Positions 26,985 through 35,427 of a stretch of 64,000 nucleotides of DNA are shown here, piece after piece (within the stretch, counting starts at the first letter, position 1; each line of letters opens with the position of its first letter). The notes below the pieces were generated by a model that made no database searches, was not told the origin of the DNA, and was given only the letters and a program-made list of their open reading frames with translations. Position numbers and translations under genes: made by a program. Origin of the DNA: Candidatus Gastranaerophilales bacterium (GTDB taxonomy: Bacteria; Cyanobacteriota; Vampirovibrionia; Gastranaerophilales; Gastranaerophilaceae); the NCBI GenBank assembly GCA_944325085.1, contig CALUYT010000013.1, positions 1 to 64,000 of the forward strand, in the 5' to 3' direction.

Positions 26985-27477
26985 TACCAATCAAATCAGC
27001 TAAAAGCCCTACAATAAGAGCATATCGAATTTTAGAAATTCCAACAGAACCGAAATAAACAGCCAATACATAAAAGGTTGTTTCACTGCTACCAACCATA
27101 ACAGCAGCAAGTTTTGTTGCATATGCATCCGGACCTAAATGATTTGCTATATCTGAAAATATACCCAAAGCTCCGGAACCTGATAATGAACGAACAATCA
27201 TCAAAGGTAAAACATCAGCCGGAACATTAAATTTATTCAATAAAGGAGCCATAAAATGAGCCAACATATCGATAGCTCCACTTGCTCTCAACATAGAAAC
27301 ACCAACAATTATAGCCACTAAATATGGTATGATTTTAACAGCAACTTTGAAACCTTCCTTGGCTCCATCAGTAAATTCCTCATATAAAGGAACTTTTTTA
27401 ACCAAACCAAAAGTTAAAATAAATATTAATATAACAGGCAATGCCCATAAAGAAATAAGATTAAGAAGCTTCATCAT
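26944..27477 (-). CDS. spmB: SpmB-like membrane protein (nucleoside-recognition/Gate domain)
   Basis: A 177-residue membrane protein matching spore maturation protein B: GAKEGFKVAVKIIPYLVAIIV, then MLRASGAIDMLAHFMAPLLNKF and the conserved RSLSGSGALGIFSDI and VGSSETTFYVLAVYFGS blocks of the Gate domain. In Bacillus spmA/spmB affect spore core dehydration; homologues are widespread in bacteria that do not sporulate, with unknown transport roles. The ATG lies inside the spmA end (17-bp overlap) with GGAGG upstream, so the pair is translationally coupled. Confidence 0.9.
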   Translation of the reverse strand: MMKLLNLISLWALPVILIFILTFGLVKKVPLYEEFTDGAKEGFKVAVKIIPYLVAIIVGVSMLRASGAIDMLAHFMAPLLNKFNVPADVLPLMIVRSLSGSGALGIFSDIANHLGPDAYATKLAAVMVGSSETTFYVLAVYFGSVGISKIRYALIVGLLADLIGIIAAVWVCNLMFA

Positions 27478-28084
27478 AACAAGCCTCCTTTTCTACACTC
27501 ATTCTTTGAGGAGGAAATATCCTCTGTGCAATTTTAGACATTATTATTGCAGAAGAAAATGCAATCAACGTAACTATTATAGTTGGTGCAATAATTTCTG
27601 TAGGATTTTTATAGCCAATACCAATTAATACAGCCAAAACAGTTGTTGGAACCAATTGTAAACCTGCAGTATTCATTGCTAAAAATAAACACATAGAATC
27701 TGAAGCAGAAGTTTTATCCTTATTATATTTTTGTAATCTTTCCATTGCCTTTATACCAAAAGGTGTTGCTGCATTAGAAAGACCTAAAGCACTTGCTGAA
27801 ATATTCATTGTAATATCTCCAATTACAGGAGAATGCTTTGGAACATCATTAAACAACACTTTTGTTACCGGACGTAAAATTCTAGATAACCATTTTACCA
27901 AACCTGATTTCTCTGCAATTCTCATTATCCCTAGCCAAAATGCCATTATACCAATCAAGGAAATTGCAATTTTAACAGATAACTCAGCTCCGGACATTAC
28001 TGCATTAACTACGTCTTGTAACTTGCCGTTGACAGCACCTATTACAATTGAGAATACTATTAAAAAATAAAAGATATAATTCAT
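27461..28084 (-). CDS. spmA: SpmA-like membrane protein
   Basis: The 207-residue protein has the SpmA/Gate domain layout with about five helices: SIVIGAVNGKLQDVVNAVM, FWLGIMRIAEKSGLV, the conserved GDITMNISASALGLSNAATPFG block and LAMNTAGLQLVPTTVLAV. It is the partner of the overlapping spmB. No sporulation gene is in the window. The start ATG lacks a strong ribosome binding site. It is separated from pgk by a terminator. Confidence 0.9.
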   Translation of the reverse strand: MNYIFYFLIVFSIVIGAVNGKLQDVVNAVMSGAELSVKIAISLIGIMAFWLGIMRIAEKSGLVKWLSRILRPVTKVLFNDVPKHSPVIGDITMNISASALGLSNAATPFGIKAMERLQKYNKDKTSASDSMCLFLAMNTAGLQLVPTTVLAVLIGIGYKNPTEIIAPTIIVTLIAFSSAIIMSKIAQRIFPPQRMSVEKEACYDEAS

Positions 28085-28136
28085 AAATCAATTATGGCAT
28101 TAAATATAATAACGGTCAATTAAAAACTAAAAAAAT

Positions 28137-28173
28137 AAGAAGGGATAAGATAGATTTATCTTATCCCTTCTTT
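28137..28173 (-). terminator. Strong terminator after pgk
   Basis: A 16-bp perfect stem (AAGAAGGGATAAGATA and complement) with a GATT loop, flanked by A- and T-runs, 20 bp past the pgk stop. It may also block readthrough from the opposite direction. Confidence 0.92.
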
Positions 28174-28193
28174 AAAATTATTCAAATTTTAAA

Positions 28194-29396
28194 TTAAGCT
28201 TCATCTAAAGCTGCAACACCTGGTAATACTTTACCTTCGATGAATTCTAAAGAAGCACCACCACCTGTTGAAACGTGAGTGAAGTCTTCAGCTTTGCAGA
28301 ATTTCTTAGCAGCAGAAACAGAATCGCCACCACCGATAACTGATACTGCACCACCTTTAGTAGCTTCAACAATTGCTTCTAAAACTGCTTTTGTACCTTC
28401 TGCGAATTTAGGATTTTCAAATGCACCAACAGGACCATTCATCAAGATTGTTTTTGAAGATTTTAAAACTTCAGCAAATGCTTTTCTTGAATCAGGACCA
28501 GCATCAACGCCTTCAAATCCATCAGGAATTTCATCAATTTTAACAAATTTGTTTGTTCCATTACCTGAGAAATCATCTGCAGCTAATACATCAGTAGCCA
28601 TAACAAGTTTTACACCCTTATCAGCAGCTTTCTTTTCAATAGCTTTTGCAACATCTAATTGATCATCTTCACAAATAGAGTTACCAATTTTACCGCCATT
28701 AGCTTTTACAAATGTATAAGCCATACCTCCACCGATAATTAAGTTATCAACTTTATCGATTAAGTTTTCTAAAACACCAATTTTAGAAGAAACTTTAGCA
28801 CCACCAACAACTGCAGTAAATGGTCTTGTTGGATTATCTAAAGCTTGTGATAAACATCTGATTTCTTTTTCCATTAATAAACCTGCTACAGCTGGTTTTA
28901 AAATATGAGCAACTTTAGCTGTTGAAGTGTGTTTTCTGTGAGCTGCACCAAATGCGTCATTTACATAGAAATCACCTAATTTAGCAAGTTCTTGCGCAAA
29001 TGTCATATCATCATCTTTAGCTTCTTCTGCTTTATAAAATCTGATATTTTCTAATAATGCAACTTGACCATCTTTTAATGCTTCTAATTCTTTATCAGCA
29101 CCTTCACCAACAGGAGATTTTACGAATAAAACTTCTTCGCCTAGAACTTTTGACATATATTTTGCAACTGGTTCTAGTGTAAATTCAGGATTCCATTCAC
29201 CTTTTGGTCTGCCTAAGTGAGCCATAAGAATAATTTTAGCTCCCTTATCTTTTAAATAATTAACAGTTGGAAGAATTGCTTGAATTCTTGTATCATCTGT
29301 AACATTTTTGTCTGCGTCTAGAGGTACGTTTACATCTACTCTTATCAACGCTCTTTTTCCCTTGATATCACCAAGGTCTTTAATTGATTTTTTCAT
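28194..29396 (-). CDS. pgk: Phosphoglycerate kinase
   Basis: A 400-residue glycolytic enzyme that transfers phosphate between 1,3-bisphosphoglycerate and ADP. Motifs: RALIRVDVNVPLD near the N-terminus, LMAHLGRPKG, NDAFGAAHRKHTST, VVGGAKVSSKIGVLENL, MNGPVGAFENPKFAEGT and SVIGGGDSVSAAKK. I set the start at 29396 (AAGGAGAA upstream); the frame is open to 29507 but the extra 37 residues are not PGK-like. It is monocistronic between its own leader and the terminator. Confidence 0.97.
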   Translation of the reverse strand: MKKSIKDLGDIKGKRALIRVDVNVPLDADKNVTDDTRIQAILPTVNYLKDKGAKIILMAHLGRPKGEWNPEFTLEPVAKYMSKVLGEEVLFVKSPVGEGADKELEALKDGQVALLENIRFYKAEEAKDDDMTFAQELAKLGDFYVNDAFGAAHRKHTSTAKVAHILKPAVAGLLMEKEIRCLSQALDNPTRPFTAVVGGAKVSSKIGVLENLIDKVDNLIIGGGMAYTFVKANGGKIGNSICEDDQLDVAKAIEKKAADKGVKLVMATDVLAADDFSGNGTNKFVKIDEIPDGFEGVDAGPDSRKAFAEVLKSSKTILMNGPVGAFENPKFAEGTKAVLEAIVEATKGGAVSVIGGGDSVSAAKKFCKAEDFTHVSTGGGASLEFIEGKVLPGVAALDEA

Positions 29397-29561
29397 AAAA
29401 ATTCTCCTTCTTAACTGGTAACACATGTATATATTACAAAAAACATAACAGAATGTAAAAATTAATAGAGAAAAATTAAAGATTATATTATCCGTTTCCG
29501 ACAACAAAATTGTTGACTATTTAAAAATTTTCATTAAATCCAGACTTAGAAAGGTAATGTA

Positions 29562-30065
29562 ATGTCAATTAATAGTGTTTATTCTTCATTTGGCTATATT
29601 GGTAACGGTTCAGGCTGCCAACTTAGCGAAGAGACAAAAAGAAAACTTAAAGCTTTAGGAATTGATCCTTCAACTGTAACTTCAGAATCCCAAGCCAAAA
29701 TATTAATTGCTAACGCTGAACAAAAACAAAAATCGGTAAACAATACTCAAAAAACTGATTCTAAAACTATTTGTTCATCGGAATCAGAAATTTTATCAAA
29801 AGCTAAACAATTAGCTCAAAAATTAGGAGTGAATATATCATCAGAAAAATCTGTAGATGAAATTTTAGCTGGTTTATATGAAAAAGTTTCAACAATGATT
29901 TCTTCTGAAGAACCTCAATCACAAGACCCAAAAGATTTACAAAATATTCAAGCTGAAATTGATGCTTTAAGAAATGAATATTCATCTGTAAAACAATCCC
30001 AAAATTCAATTTATACAATGTTAAACATGACAGCAAATATAAATAAATATATGCTTGGTCTATAA
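29562..30065 (+). CDS. Unknown helical protein with N-terminal SSFG motif
   Basis: A 167-residue soluble protein with no recognised family. It begins MSINSVYSSFGYIGNGSG, another case of the early Phe-Gly motif. It continues with SEETKRKLKALGIDPSTVTSESQAKILI, a small helical module, a Ser/Thr/Lys linker, then SEILSKAKQLAQKLGVNI, which looks like a second copy of the same 'K-LG-I/V' helical unit. The C-terminus is a coiled coil. AAAGGT precedes the ATG and a terminator follows. It may be a secreted or structural protein; that is a guess. Confidence 0.7.
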   Translation: MSINSVYSSFGYIGNGSGCQLSEETKRKLKALGIDPSTVTSESQAKILIANAEQKQKSVNNTQKTDSKTICSSESEILSKAKQLAQKLGVNISSEKSVDEILAGLYEKVSTMISSEEPQSQDPKDLQNIQAEIDALRNEYSSVKQSQNSIYTMLNMTANINKYMLGL

Positions 30066-30090
30066 AAAATTTATAGTTCATATTATTATG

Positions 30091-30119
30091 AAAAACCCTA
30101 CGATAAAGTAGGGTTTTTA
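30091..30119 (+). terminator. Terminator after the 29562 gene
   Basis: AAAAACCCTAC / GTAGGGTTTTT hairpin with a short loop, 25 bp past the stop codon. Confidence 0.88.
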
Positions 30120-30201
30120 TTTTGAACTTTTTATTGACATAAACTTTTCAAAATTATATCATTTAAGAAAAGAGATTATGTAAAAGAAGGAGAGCCTGAT
30201 A

Positions 30202-30630
30202 ATGGATAATTCAGAAAAAAAATTGTGCCCATATTGTAATGCCGAAATAAATAATAATGCTCAAAAATGTAAATATTGCGGAGAATGGGTTATAAAAAAT
30301 GAAAATGACCTACCTATAGAAATTAAACATTTTAACTGGGGCGCATTTTTAATGAATTGGATTTGGGGTATTATGCACAAAAAATACATTACTCTTCTAT
30401 ATTTTCCGGCTTGCTTAATACCTGTAATCGGACCGATTTTAATTTCCATCTGGTTTGGTTTTGCAGGAAATAAATGGGCTTGGGAATCTAAAAATTGGGA
30501 AAGTATTGAACAATTTAATGAAGTTCAAGCTAATTGGGTTAAATTGTGGATTATACTTGCAGTCTTAAGTTTGATAATATTAATAAAAGTATTTGTTGTG
30601 TTGTCTTTAATTGGTTCAGCAAATGTCTAA
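30202..30630 (+). CDS. Zinc-ribbon membrane protein (DUF2628-like)
   Basis: A 142-residue protein with an N-terminal zinc ribbon (CPYCNAEI ... CKYCGEW, residues 9-29) followed by a membrane domain with about two to three helices: HFNWGAFLMNWIWGIMHKKY, then LLYFPACLIPVIGPILISIWFGFAG, and a C-terminal helix. The FNWGAFL..WIWGI..K layout is that of DUF2628-like proteins of unknown function. AGGAGAG precedes the start. The next gene starts 18 bp later and is probably co-transcribed. Confidence 0.78.
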   Translation: MDNSEKKLCPYCNAEINNNAQKCKYCGEWVIKNENDLPIEIKHFNWGAFLMNWIWGIMHKKYITLLYFPACLIPVIGPILISIWFGFAGNKWAWESKNWESIEQFNEVQANWVKLWIILAVLSLIILIKVFVVLSLIGSANV

Positions 30631-30648
30631 AACTTAAGGGAAGTATCA

Positions 30649-31581
30649 ATGAAAAATTATATTCCTATATTTTTAATAATTTTGGCTGTTATTATTGCTA
30701 TATTTAGTATAAAAACACCGAAAAGCTCTATTTTTATTAGTAATAATGATAATAAAAATACAAGCCAAATTGATAAAACTACTATAGCAAAAAACATACC
30801 CGATAATAAAAATGATACAATTACAATCCCAATAAACCCTCCAACTGAATTGAGTTACAAACTAAAAGAAAACATCTACAATTTGAGAAAATATTATGTG
30901 AAAAATTCTATATTTAACACAGATAATTATGAACCATCAGAGGCGGTATTTGGGAATATTGTAAGCGGAAAACCTTGGATTGCAAATGATATATGCAAAA
31001 ACTGGCAAACTAAAGCTACTAAAATCGATGGACCATCTGAAGAAGCTAGATTTATAAACAACCCTGCTATTCTTGTTGCTATAGAATATCCTTTTACTTT
31101 TAGCAATTATGAAGACCCATCTTGGTGTAAAGATCCAATATCAACGATAACTCCGAAAAGTTTAACTTATAATAAATCAACAAAAGAAATAACTGTAACA
31201 TATGAAAAATTACCTTTCTCTACTTTAGGTAATAAATCCTTCTATACATTTAACGGATTGAACGCAAAAGATTTAGGCTATAAATATGCGTATATAGATA
31301 AATCAAAATCCACATACGATATAGATTTTTCGAATGAATATAATATTTCATCAGATATAATTGAATTTCAAAACTTTATACACCTTGGAGGCTCTTGCAA
31401 TGTTCCAGGTGGTTGCAATAATGGCTCACCAAGACAATCTTATCTTGAATTTAAAAATGAAAAATCAGGTAACTACGAAACTAAAAATGAGATAATTTAT
31501 ATAAAATTATGGAAACATTCCCCATCTTCCAAAGACGCTAAGGCAGATATAACCGAAAAAATCATATTAGAAAAAACATAA
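30649..31581 (+). CDS. Membrane-anchored extracytoplasmic protein, unknown
   Basis: The 310-residue protein has one N-terminal membrane anchor (IPIFLIILAVIIAIFSI) and then an extracytoplasmic part with a Lys/Asn-rich linker, aromatic beta-rich segments and four cysteines after the linker (DICKNW, PSWCKD, LGGSCNVPGGCNNGS). I recognise no domain. It lies 18 bp after the zinc-ribbon membrane protein with AAGGGAAG upstream, so the two may work together at the membrane. Confidence 0.7.
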   Translation: MKNYIPIFLIILAVIIAIFSIKTPKSSIFISNNDNKNTSQIDKTTIAKNIPDNKNDTITIPINPPTELSYKLKENIYNLRKYYVKNSIFNTDNYEPSEAVFGNIVSGKPWIANDICKNWQTKATKIDGPSEEARFINNPAILVAIEYPFTFSNYEDPSWCKDPISTITPKSLTYNKSTKEITVTYEKLPFSTLGNKSFYTFNGLNAKDLGYKYAYIDKSKSTYDIDFSNEYNISSDIIEFQNFIHLGGSCNVPGGCNNGSPRQSYLEFKNEKSGNYETKNEIIYIKLWKHSPSSKDAKADITEKIILEKT

Positions 31582-31621
31582 TCCATAAAATTTTTTATGA
31601 TATACTACAGTCAGAATATAA

Positions 31622-31694
<73 letters not shown>

Positions 31695-31709
31695 TTCTTT
31701 TGTAGATAT

Positions 31710-32135
31710 TTAATTATCAAATAATTTTGTATATTTACGATTATATTCCTCAATTTCAGTTGCAATTTGATAAGATAACATATCTTCCGGAATATAATCC
31801 AAATATTTGATTACTGTTTTTTGAACAGGATATTTTCTACCATGAATAGCCTGCCATGAGTCATTTAAAGCTTTAGCTATTACATAATCTCTAGCGGTCT
31901 TTGGATTTAAAGGAATTTCTCCATTAATAATCAAATGATCATATAAGAATGTTCTAGTAATATCTACTGTTAAATCGCCTTTACGAGTTGCTCCTAAATA
32001 TATATCATTTGGATAAATCTCACCTAAAGCGTATGAACGAACTAATTTTTCCTTATTTTCTGCTGATAAATATCTTAATGAGGGTTTTAAAAAAGTTTGT
32101 CCAAAAGAAATTGAATTTATTGAATAATTTTTCAT
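31710..32135 (-). CDS. Unknown protein with N-terminal ISFG motif
   Basis: A 141-residue protein of unknown family starting MKNYSINSISFGQTFLKPS, again with an early Ser-Phe-Gly. The rest appears folded and soluble (YALGEIYPNDIYLGATRKGDLTVDI, YVIAKALNDSWQAIHGRKYP) with no signal peptide. The ATG has no evident ribosome binding site. It lies between tRNA-Thr and the TPR protein gene, on the same strand as the latter with a 36-bp gap. Confidence 0.68.
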   Translation of the reverse strand: MKNYSINSISFGQTFLKPSLRYLSAENKEKLVRSYALGEIYPNDIYLGATRKGDLTVDITRTFLYDHLIINGEIPLNPKTARDYVIAKALNDSWQAIHGRKYPVQKTVIKYLDYIPEDMLSYQIATEIEEYNRKYTKLFDN

Positions 32136-32171
32136 AACGCTGTTGTTAAAAACAATAAAATTATTTTTTTG

Positions 32172-33845
32172 CTACCTGTTTGAAGAAATATTTACCAAAA
32201 TTTTTGTTAATTCGCTAAAAACATCTCTCCAACAGTTATTTTCTTCAACTTGAATAGGCACAACTTTTTCATACCAGCCTACATTATCACCGTTCAATTT
32301 ATACCACCTAAAATTAGGGTATTTATTAAATAAACCATACGTTTTTACACCTAACGCACCTGAAAGGTTTAAAATTACATTGTCTGTTGAAATAACTATG
32401 TCCATGTTTTTTATTGCACAAGCTGTATCTGTAAAATTATTAAATGTTGAGCCTAAACTTTTCAAATTTGAAACGACCTCGTCATTTCCACCAACTTGCA
32501 AAGAATAAAAATCTATACCATCTATTTTTAATAAATTTTTAAACCTATTAATTTCTATATCTCTGCCATTATAATTTGCAGATTTATCCCCAGAATAAGC
32601 AATACCAACTTTCAAACTCTTAGAATTGTTTATATATTTTTCCCGATATGATTTTACTTTATTTTCATCAACACTTAAATATCCGGCAGAATATGGAATA
32701 TTATAAATATCAGCTTCCAAAACTAAAGGAGCATCTAATAATGCCATATGAACATCATATGATAATTTTGTAATATCTTCTTTATCAGAGACAACTTCAA
32801 CACCTTCAGATATCAAAGAAGATGATTTTATTAAATCATATAAAGCATCCTGAACTACAAAAATAACTTTATTTGCAAATTTCTTCAAAAACGGAACATA
32901 CCTACAATACATAAAAGTATCTCCAAAACCTTGCTCAAAATGAACTAACAAAGTTTTTTTACTTATATCAGATTTAAAATCCCATTTACAATCAAGATTA
33001 TCTAAAGGATACTTTAAATTTTCATCATCTACAAAAAATCTATGCGCAAAATACTTATGACCTTGTACAAAATCACCACAACTAATTAAAAATGCCCCAT
33101 AATTATAATAATCAGTTTCGGTAGGATTATTTTCAAGCAATTTTTGATAATAATGCTGTGCTTTTTCTTTATCCCCTAGTTTCTCATAAGCAAAAGCTAA
33201 ACCATGCAAAATCAATCTATCGGAAGGTTTCAAATTGTACGCTTTTTGAAAATAAAAAATCTGATCTTTCAAACTTAAATCGCCATACAACTTTGCATAC
33301 AAACTTCCAACTATTGTATAAACAACAGGTTTTGTCTTGTCGATTTCTAGATATTTTTCATAATACCTTATAGCCTTTTTATAATCATGCAAAGTTAAAT
33401 TATAGAAATTCGCCAAAGTTATAAAAACTAAAGGTCTATTTTTTTCCTTTTGCAAATATAAATTTAAAAATTCAGCACACAATTCATCTGCCTGCAAATA
33501 ATTTAATAACTCAGCTATATCAAAATAATTATTAGAACCTAATACCAATTTAACTATCAAAAACCTGTATAATAAAAGAGCATCATAATATTCCTTGTTA
33601 GATAATTTTTCATGTACATAATTATTCATAACTCGAAACAATTCGCTTTTCATTGAATCTGGTGCTTCGTGTTTCATCGCAACAAACTTTTTGTAAATGT
33701 TAAAAACATCTTCACTTATTGCCCCACTATCAAAACTATTCAAAATAATAACATCTATCTGTTTTAAGATATCATCAGAAACAGTATTTTCTTGGAGTGC
33801 ACATTTATCAGTATTCAATAAATTATTAAGCTCTTCCTTATCCAT
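32172..33845 (-). CDS. TPR protein with GT9-like C-terminal domain
   Basis: The 557-residue protein has TPR repeats over about residues 120-245 (e.g. DYKKAIRYYEKYLEIDKTKP, GDKEKAQHYYQKLLENNPTE) and a C-terminal domain like glycosyltransferase family 9 (LLVHFEQGFGDTFMYCRYVPFL; ISTDNVILNLSGALGVKTYGLF; NFRWY). Such TPR-GT fusions occur in glycosylation loci and are thought to modify proteins or surface glycans; the donor is unknown. It has no membrane segment, so it should act in the cytoplasm. No flagellin or obvious target is adjacent. Confidence 0.83.
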   Translation of the reverse strand: MDKEELNNLLNTDKCALQENTVSDDILKQIDVIILNSFDSGAISEDVFNIYKKFVAMKHEAPDSMKSELFRVMNNYVHEKLSNKEYYDALLLYRFLIVKLVLGSNNYFDIAELLNYLQADELCAEFLNLYLQKEKNRPLVFITLANFYNLTLHDYKKAIRYYEKYLEIDKTKPVVYTIVGSLYAKLYGDLSLKDQIFYFQKAYNLKPSDRLILHGLAFAYEKLGDKEKAQHYYQKLLENNPTETDYYNYGAFLISCGDFVQGHKYFAHRFFVDDENLKYPLDNLDCKWDFKSDISKKTLLVHFEQGFGDTFMYCRYVPFLKKFANKVIFVVQDALYDLIKSSSLISEGVEVVSDKEDITKLSYDVHMALLDAPLVLEADIYNIPYSAGYLSVDENKVKSYREKYINNSKSLKVGIAYSGDKSANYNGRDIEINRFKNLLKIDGIDFYSLQVGGNDEVVSNLKSLGSTFNNFTDTACAIKNMDIVISTDNVILNLSGALGVKTYGLFNKYPNFRWYKLNGDNVGWYEKVVPIQVEENNCWRDVFSELTKILVNISSNR

Positions 33846-34026
33846 ATTTCATATAATAACATATGTAATATTATTTCTGTTGGTCTAAGAATATGAATTT
33901 ATTACAAATTCGTAATAATTCTACTAAAAGAGTAGCAAAAAATATTTTTACGAGTATTATATGAACAACTATTTTCATGCAAATACATGGTTATTATACC
34001 CAGATTAAAAGAAAGGACTAACGCAA

Positions 34027-34470
34027 ATGAGTTTCGTAAGACCTGTAAATATGGAAGAAACTTTAAATTTTATGTATAAAACTCTAGCTCCTGGCACAGA
34101 AAGAAAGCTTGAGAATTTCAATGGAAAAAGAAAAATTAGTGTTTTTAGAGGTGATCATTACTTAAATAAAATTACAAGAAAATTGTCAGATCCACCTTTA
34201 ACTTTAATTAGATATATGCAAAATACCGGTACTGCTGAAAACCCTAAATTAGGAACCAAAACAATTGCTCTGAAAGCACCAAGAGGCGATGTTTTAGTTT
34301 ATTATAATGAAGTTGGTGACAGTACAAAAGGTGTTACTCTAAATGTATTTAGAAGAGATTTTATCCCATATAAAAAAGTTTTTGATAACCTTATGAAATT
34401 ACGTGAAGATGAACATTTTATGGATATCCTAAGCAAGTTAACAGGAAAAGATCTTCGCAGAGTAAAATAG
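34027..34470 (+). CDS. Unknown basic protein
   Basis: A 147-residue basic soluble protein without a recognised domain. The middle is beta-rich (RKISVFRGDHYLNKITRKL, PRGDVLVYYNEVGDSTKGVTLNVFRRDF) and the end is a helix with Lys/Arg. AAAGGAC precedes the ATG and its own terminator follows. Charge and size would fit nucleic-acid binding, which is a guess only. Confidence 0.72.
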   Translation: MSFVRPVNMEETLNFMYKTLAPGTERKLENFNGKRKISVFRGDHYLNKITRKLSDPPLTLIRYMQNTGTAENPKLGTKTIALKAPRGDVLVYYNEVGDSTKGVTLNVFRRDFIPYKKVFDNLMKLREDEHFMDILSKLTGKDLRRVK

Positions 34471-34488
34471 TAAAACCTAACATATATA

Positions 34489-34521
34489 AAAAAAGAGAAG
34501 ATATATTCTTCTCTTTTTTTA
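34489..34521. terminator. Bidirectional terminator between 34027 and 34531 genes
   Basis: AAAAAAGAGAAG / CTTCTCTTTTTT arms around ATATATT, between two convergent genes. Confidence 0.88.
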
Positions 34522-34530
34522 TTATTTAAT

Positions 34531-35421
34531 TTAATTTGGCAAATGAATTTTTATCTGTTCACTATCATTGAAATCACTTGGAGTAGCTCTTTCTGTAGTA
34601 TCAGACAATATCATTACCGCTGAAACCTTAGCCTTTTCTCTTTTTGAATTTGCTGGGAATACAGTTACATCAGAATATTCATAACTCTTAATTAAATTTG
34701 CCACTTTTTGTTTATCTTCCTCTGTTAGATAAACTGATTTTACAGAGATATTAGTAATTCTTCCATCAGAATATACATCGAAAGAATAGTATAACCAAGT
34801 ACCAGGATTATACATATCCAATTCTTTTACTGACATACTGCCATCTAAAATAGCATTTACAAATTCACTACGCCAAGTATTCCAATCAATATTTTTATAT
34901 ATATATCTATCTTGCTGTTTTCTAGGCATTTGTTTAAATGGTCTGTTATCTATTCCCATTGGTTTTGTAGAAACATTCTTTGCATTATTTAACATTGTAT
35001 CCAAATGCCCATCATCTAAATTATCGTAACTTATATTATTAGAATTAGATGCGTTTATATCTTGGTTATAATAATTCGAATTTGAATTAGAATATGAAGT
35101 TGATTGATTTGAATAATTAGAATTATTATTAAAATTCACTTCAGAATTGTTTAATGTTCCTGAATTTTCTACATTTAAAGAGGAAGAATTCAATGCTAAA
35201 TCAGAATTATTCGCATTAATATTTTTATTTTTTATATTTGCATCGTTTAAATTAATTTTTACAGACTCATTATTAACCATTTCAGTATTTTCATGAGTAA
35301 TTTCAAAATTTTGGTTGGATATTTTCACTCTTTTACCAACATTTGTATTATCCAAAGATAATACAAATGCCGTTACAAATACAAATAAAATTACAACAAT
35401 TATCCAACCTATTTTATTCAT
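34531..35421 (-). CDS. Membrane-anchored Asn/Ser-rich protein with TonB-like C-terminal domain
   Basis: A 296-residue protein: an N-terminal membrane helix (GWIIVVILFVFVTAFVLSL), a linker of about 100 residues dominated by Asn and Ser (about 40-145), and a C-terminal domain starting IDWNTWRSEFVNAIL with YYSFDVYSDGRITNISVKS and an LIKSYEYSDVTVFP segment. That pattern is TonB/TolA C-terminal-like. It is the last gene of a three-gene unit with a vWA protein and an FHA-like membrane protein (6-bp gap). A similar C-terminal domain ends the giant protein at 55234. Confidence 0.75.
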   Translation of the reverse strand: MNKIGWIIVVILFVFVTAFVLSLDNTNVGKRVKISNQNFEITHENTEMVNNESVKINLNDANIKNKNINANNSDLALNSSSLNVENSGTLNNSEVNFNNNSNYSNQSTSYSNSNSNYYNQDINASNSNNISYDNLDDGHLDTMLNNAKNVSTKPMGIDNRPFKQMPRKQQDRYIYKNIDWNTWRSEFVNAILDGSMSVKELDMYNPGTWLYYSFDVYSDGRITNISVKSVYLTEEDKQKVANLIKSYEYSDVTVFPANSKREKAKVSAVMILSDTTERATPSDFNDSEQIKIHLPN

Positions 35422-35427
35422 ACATGC

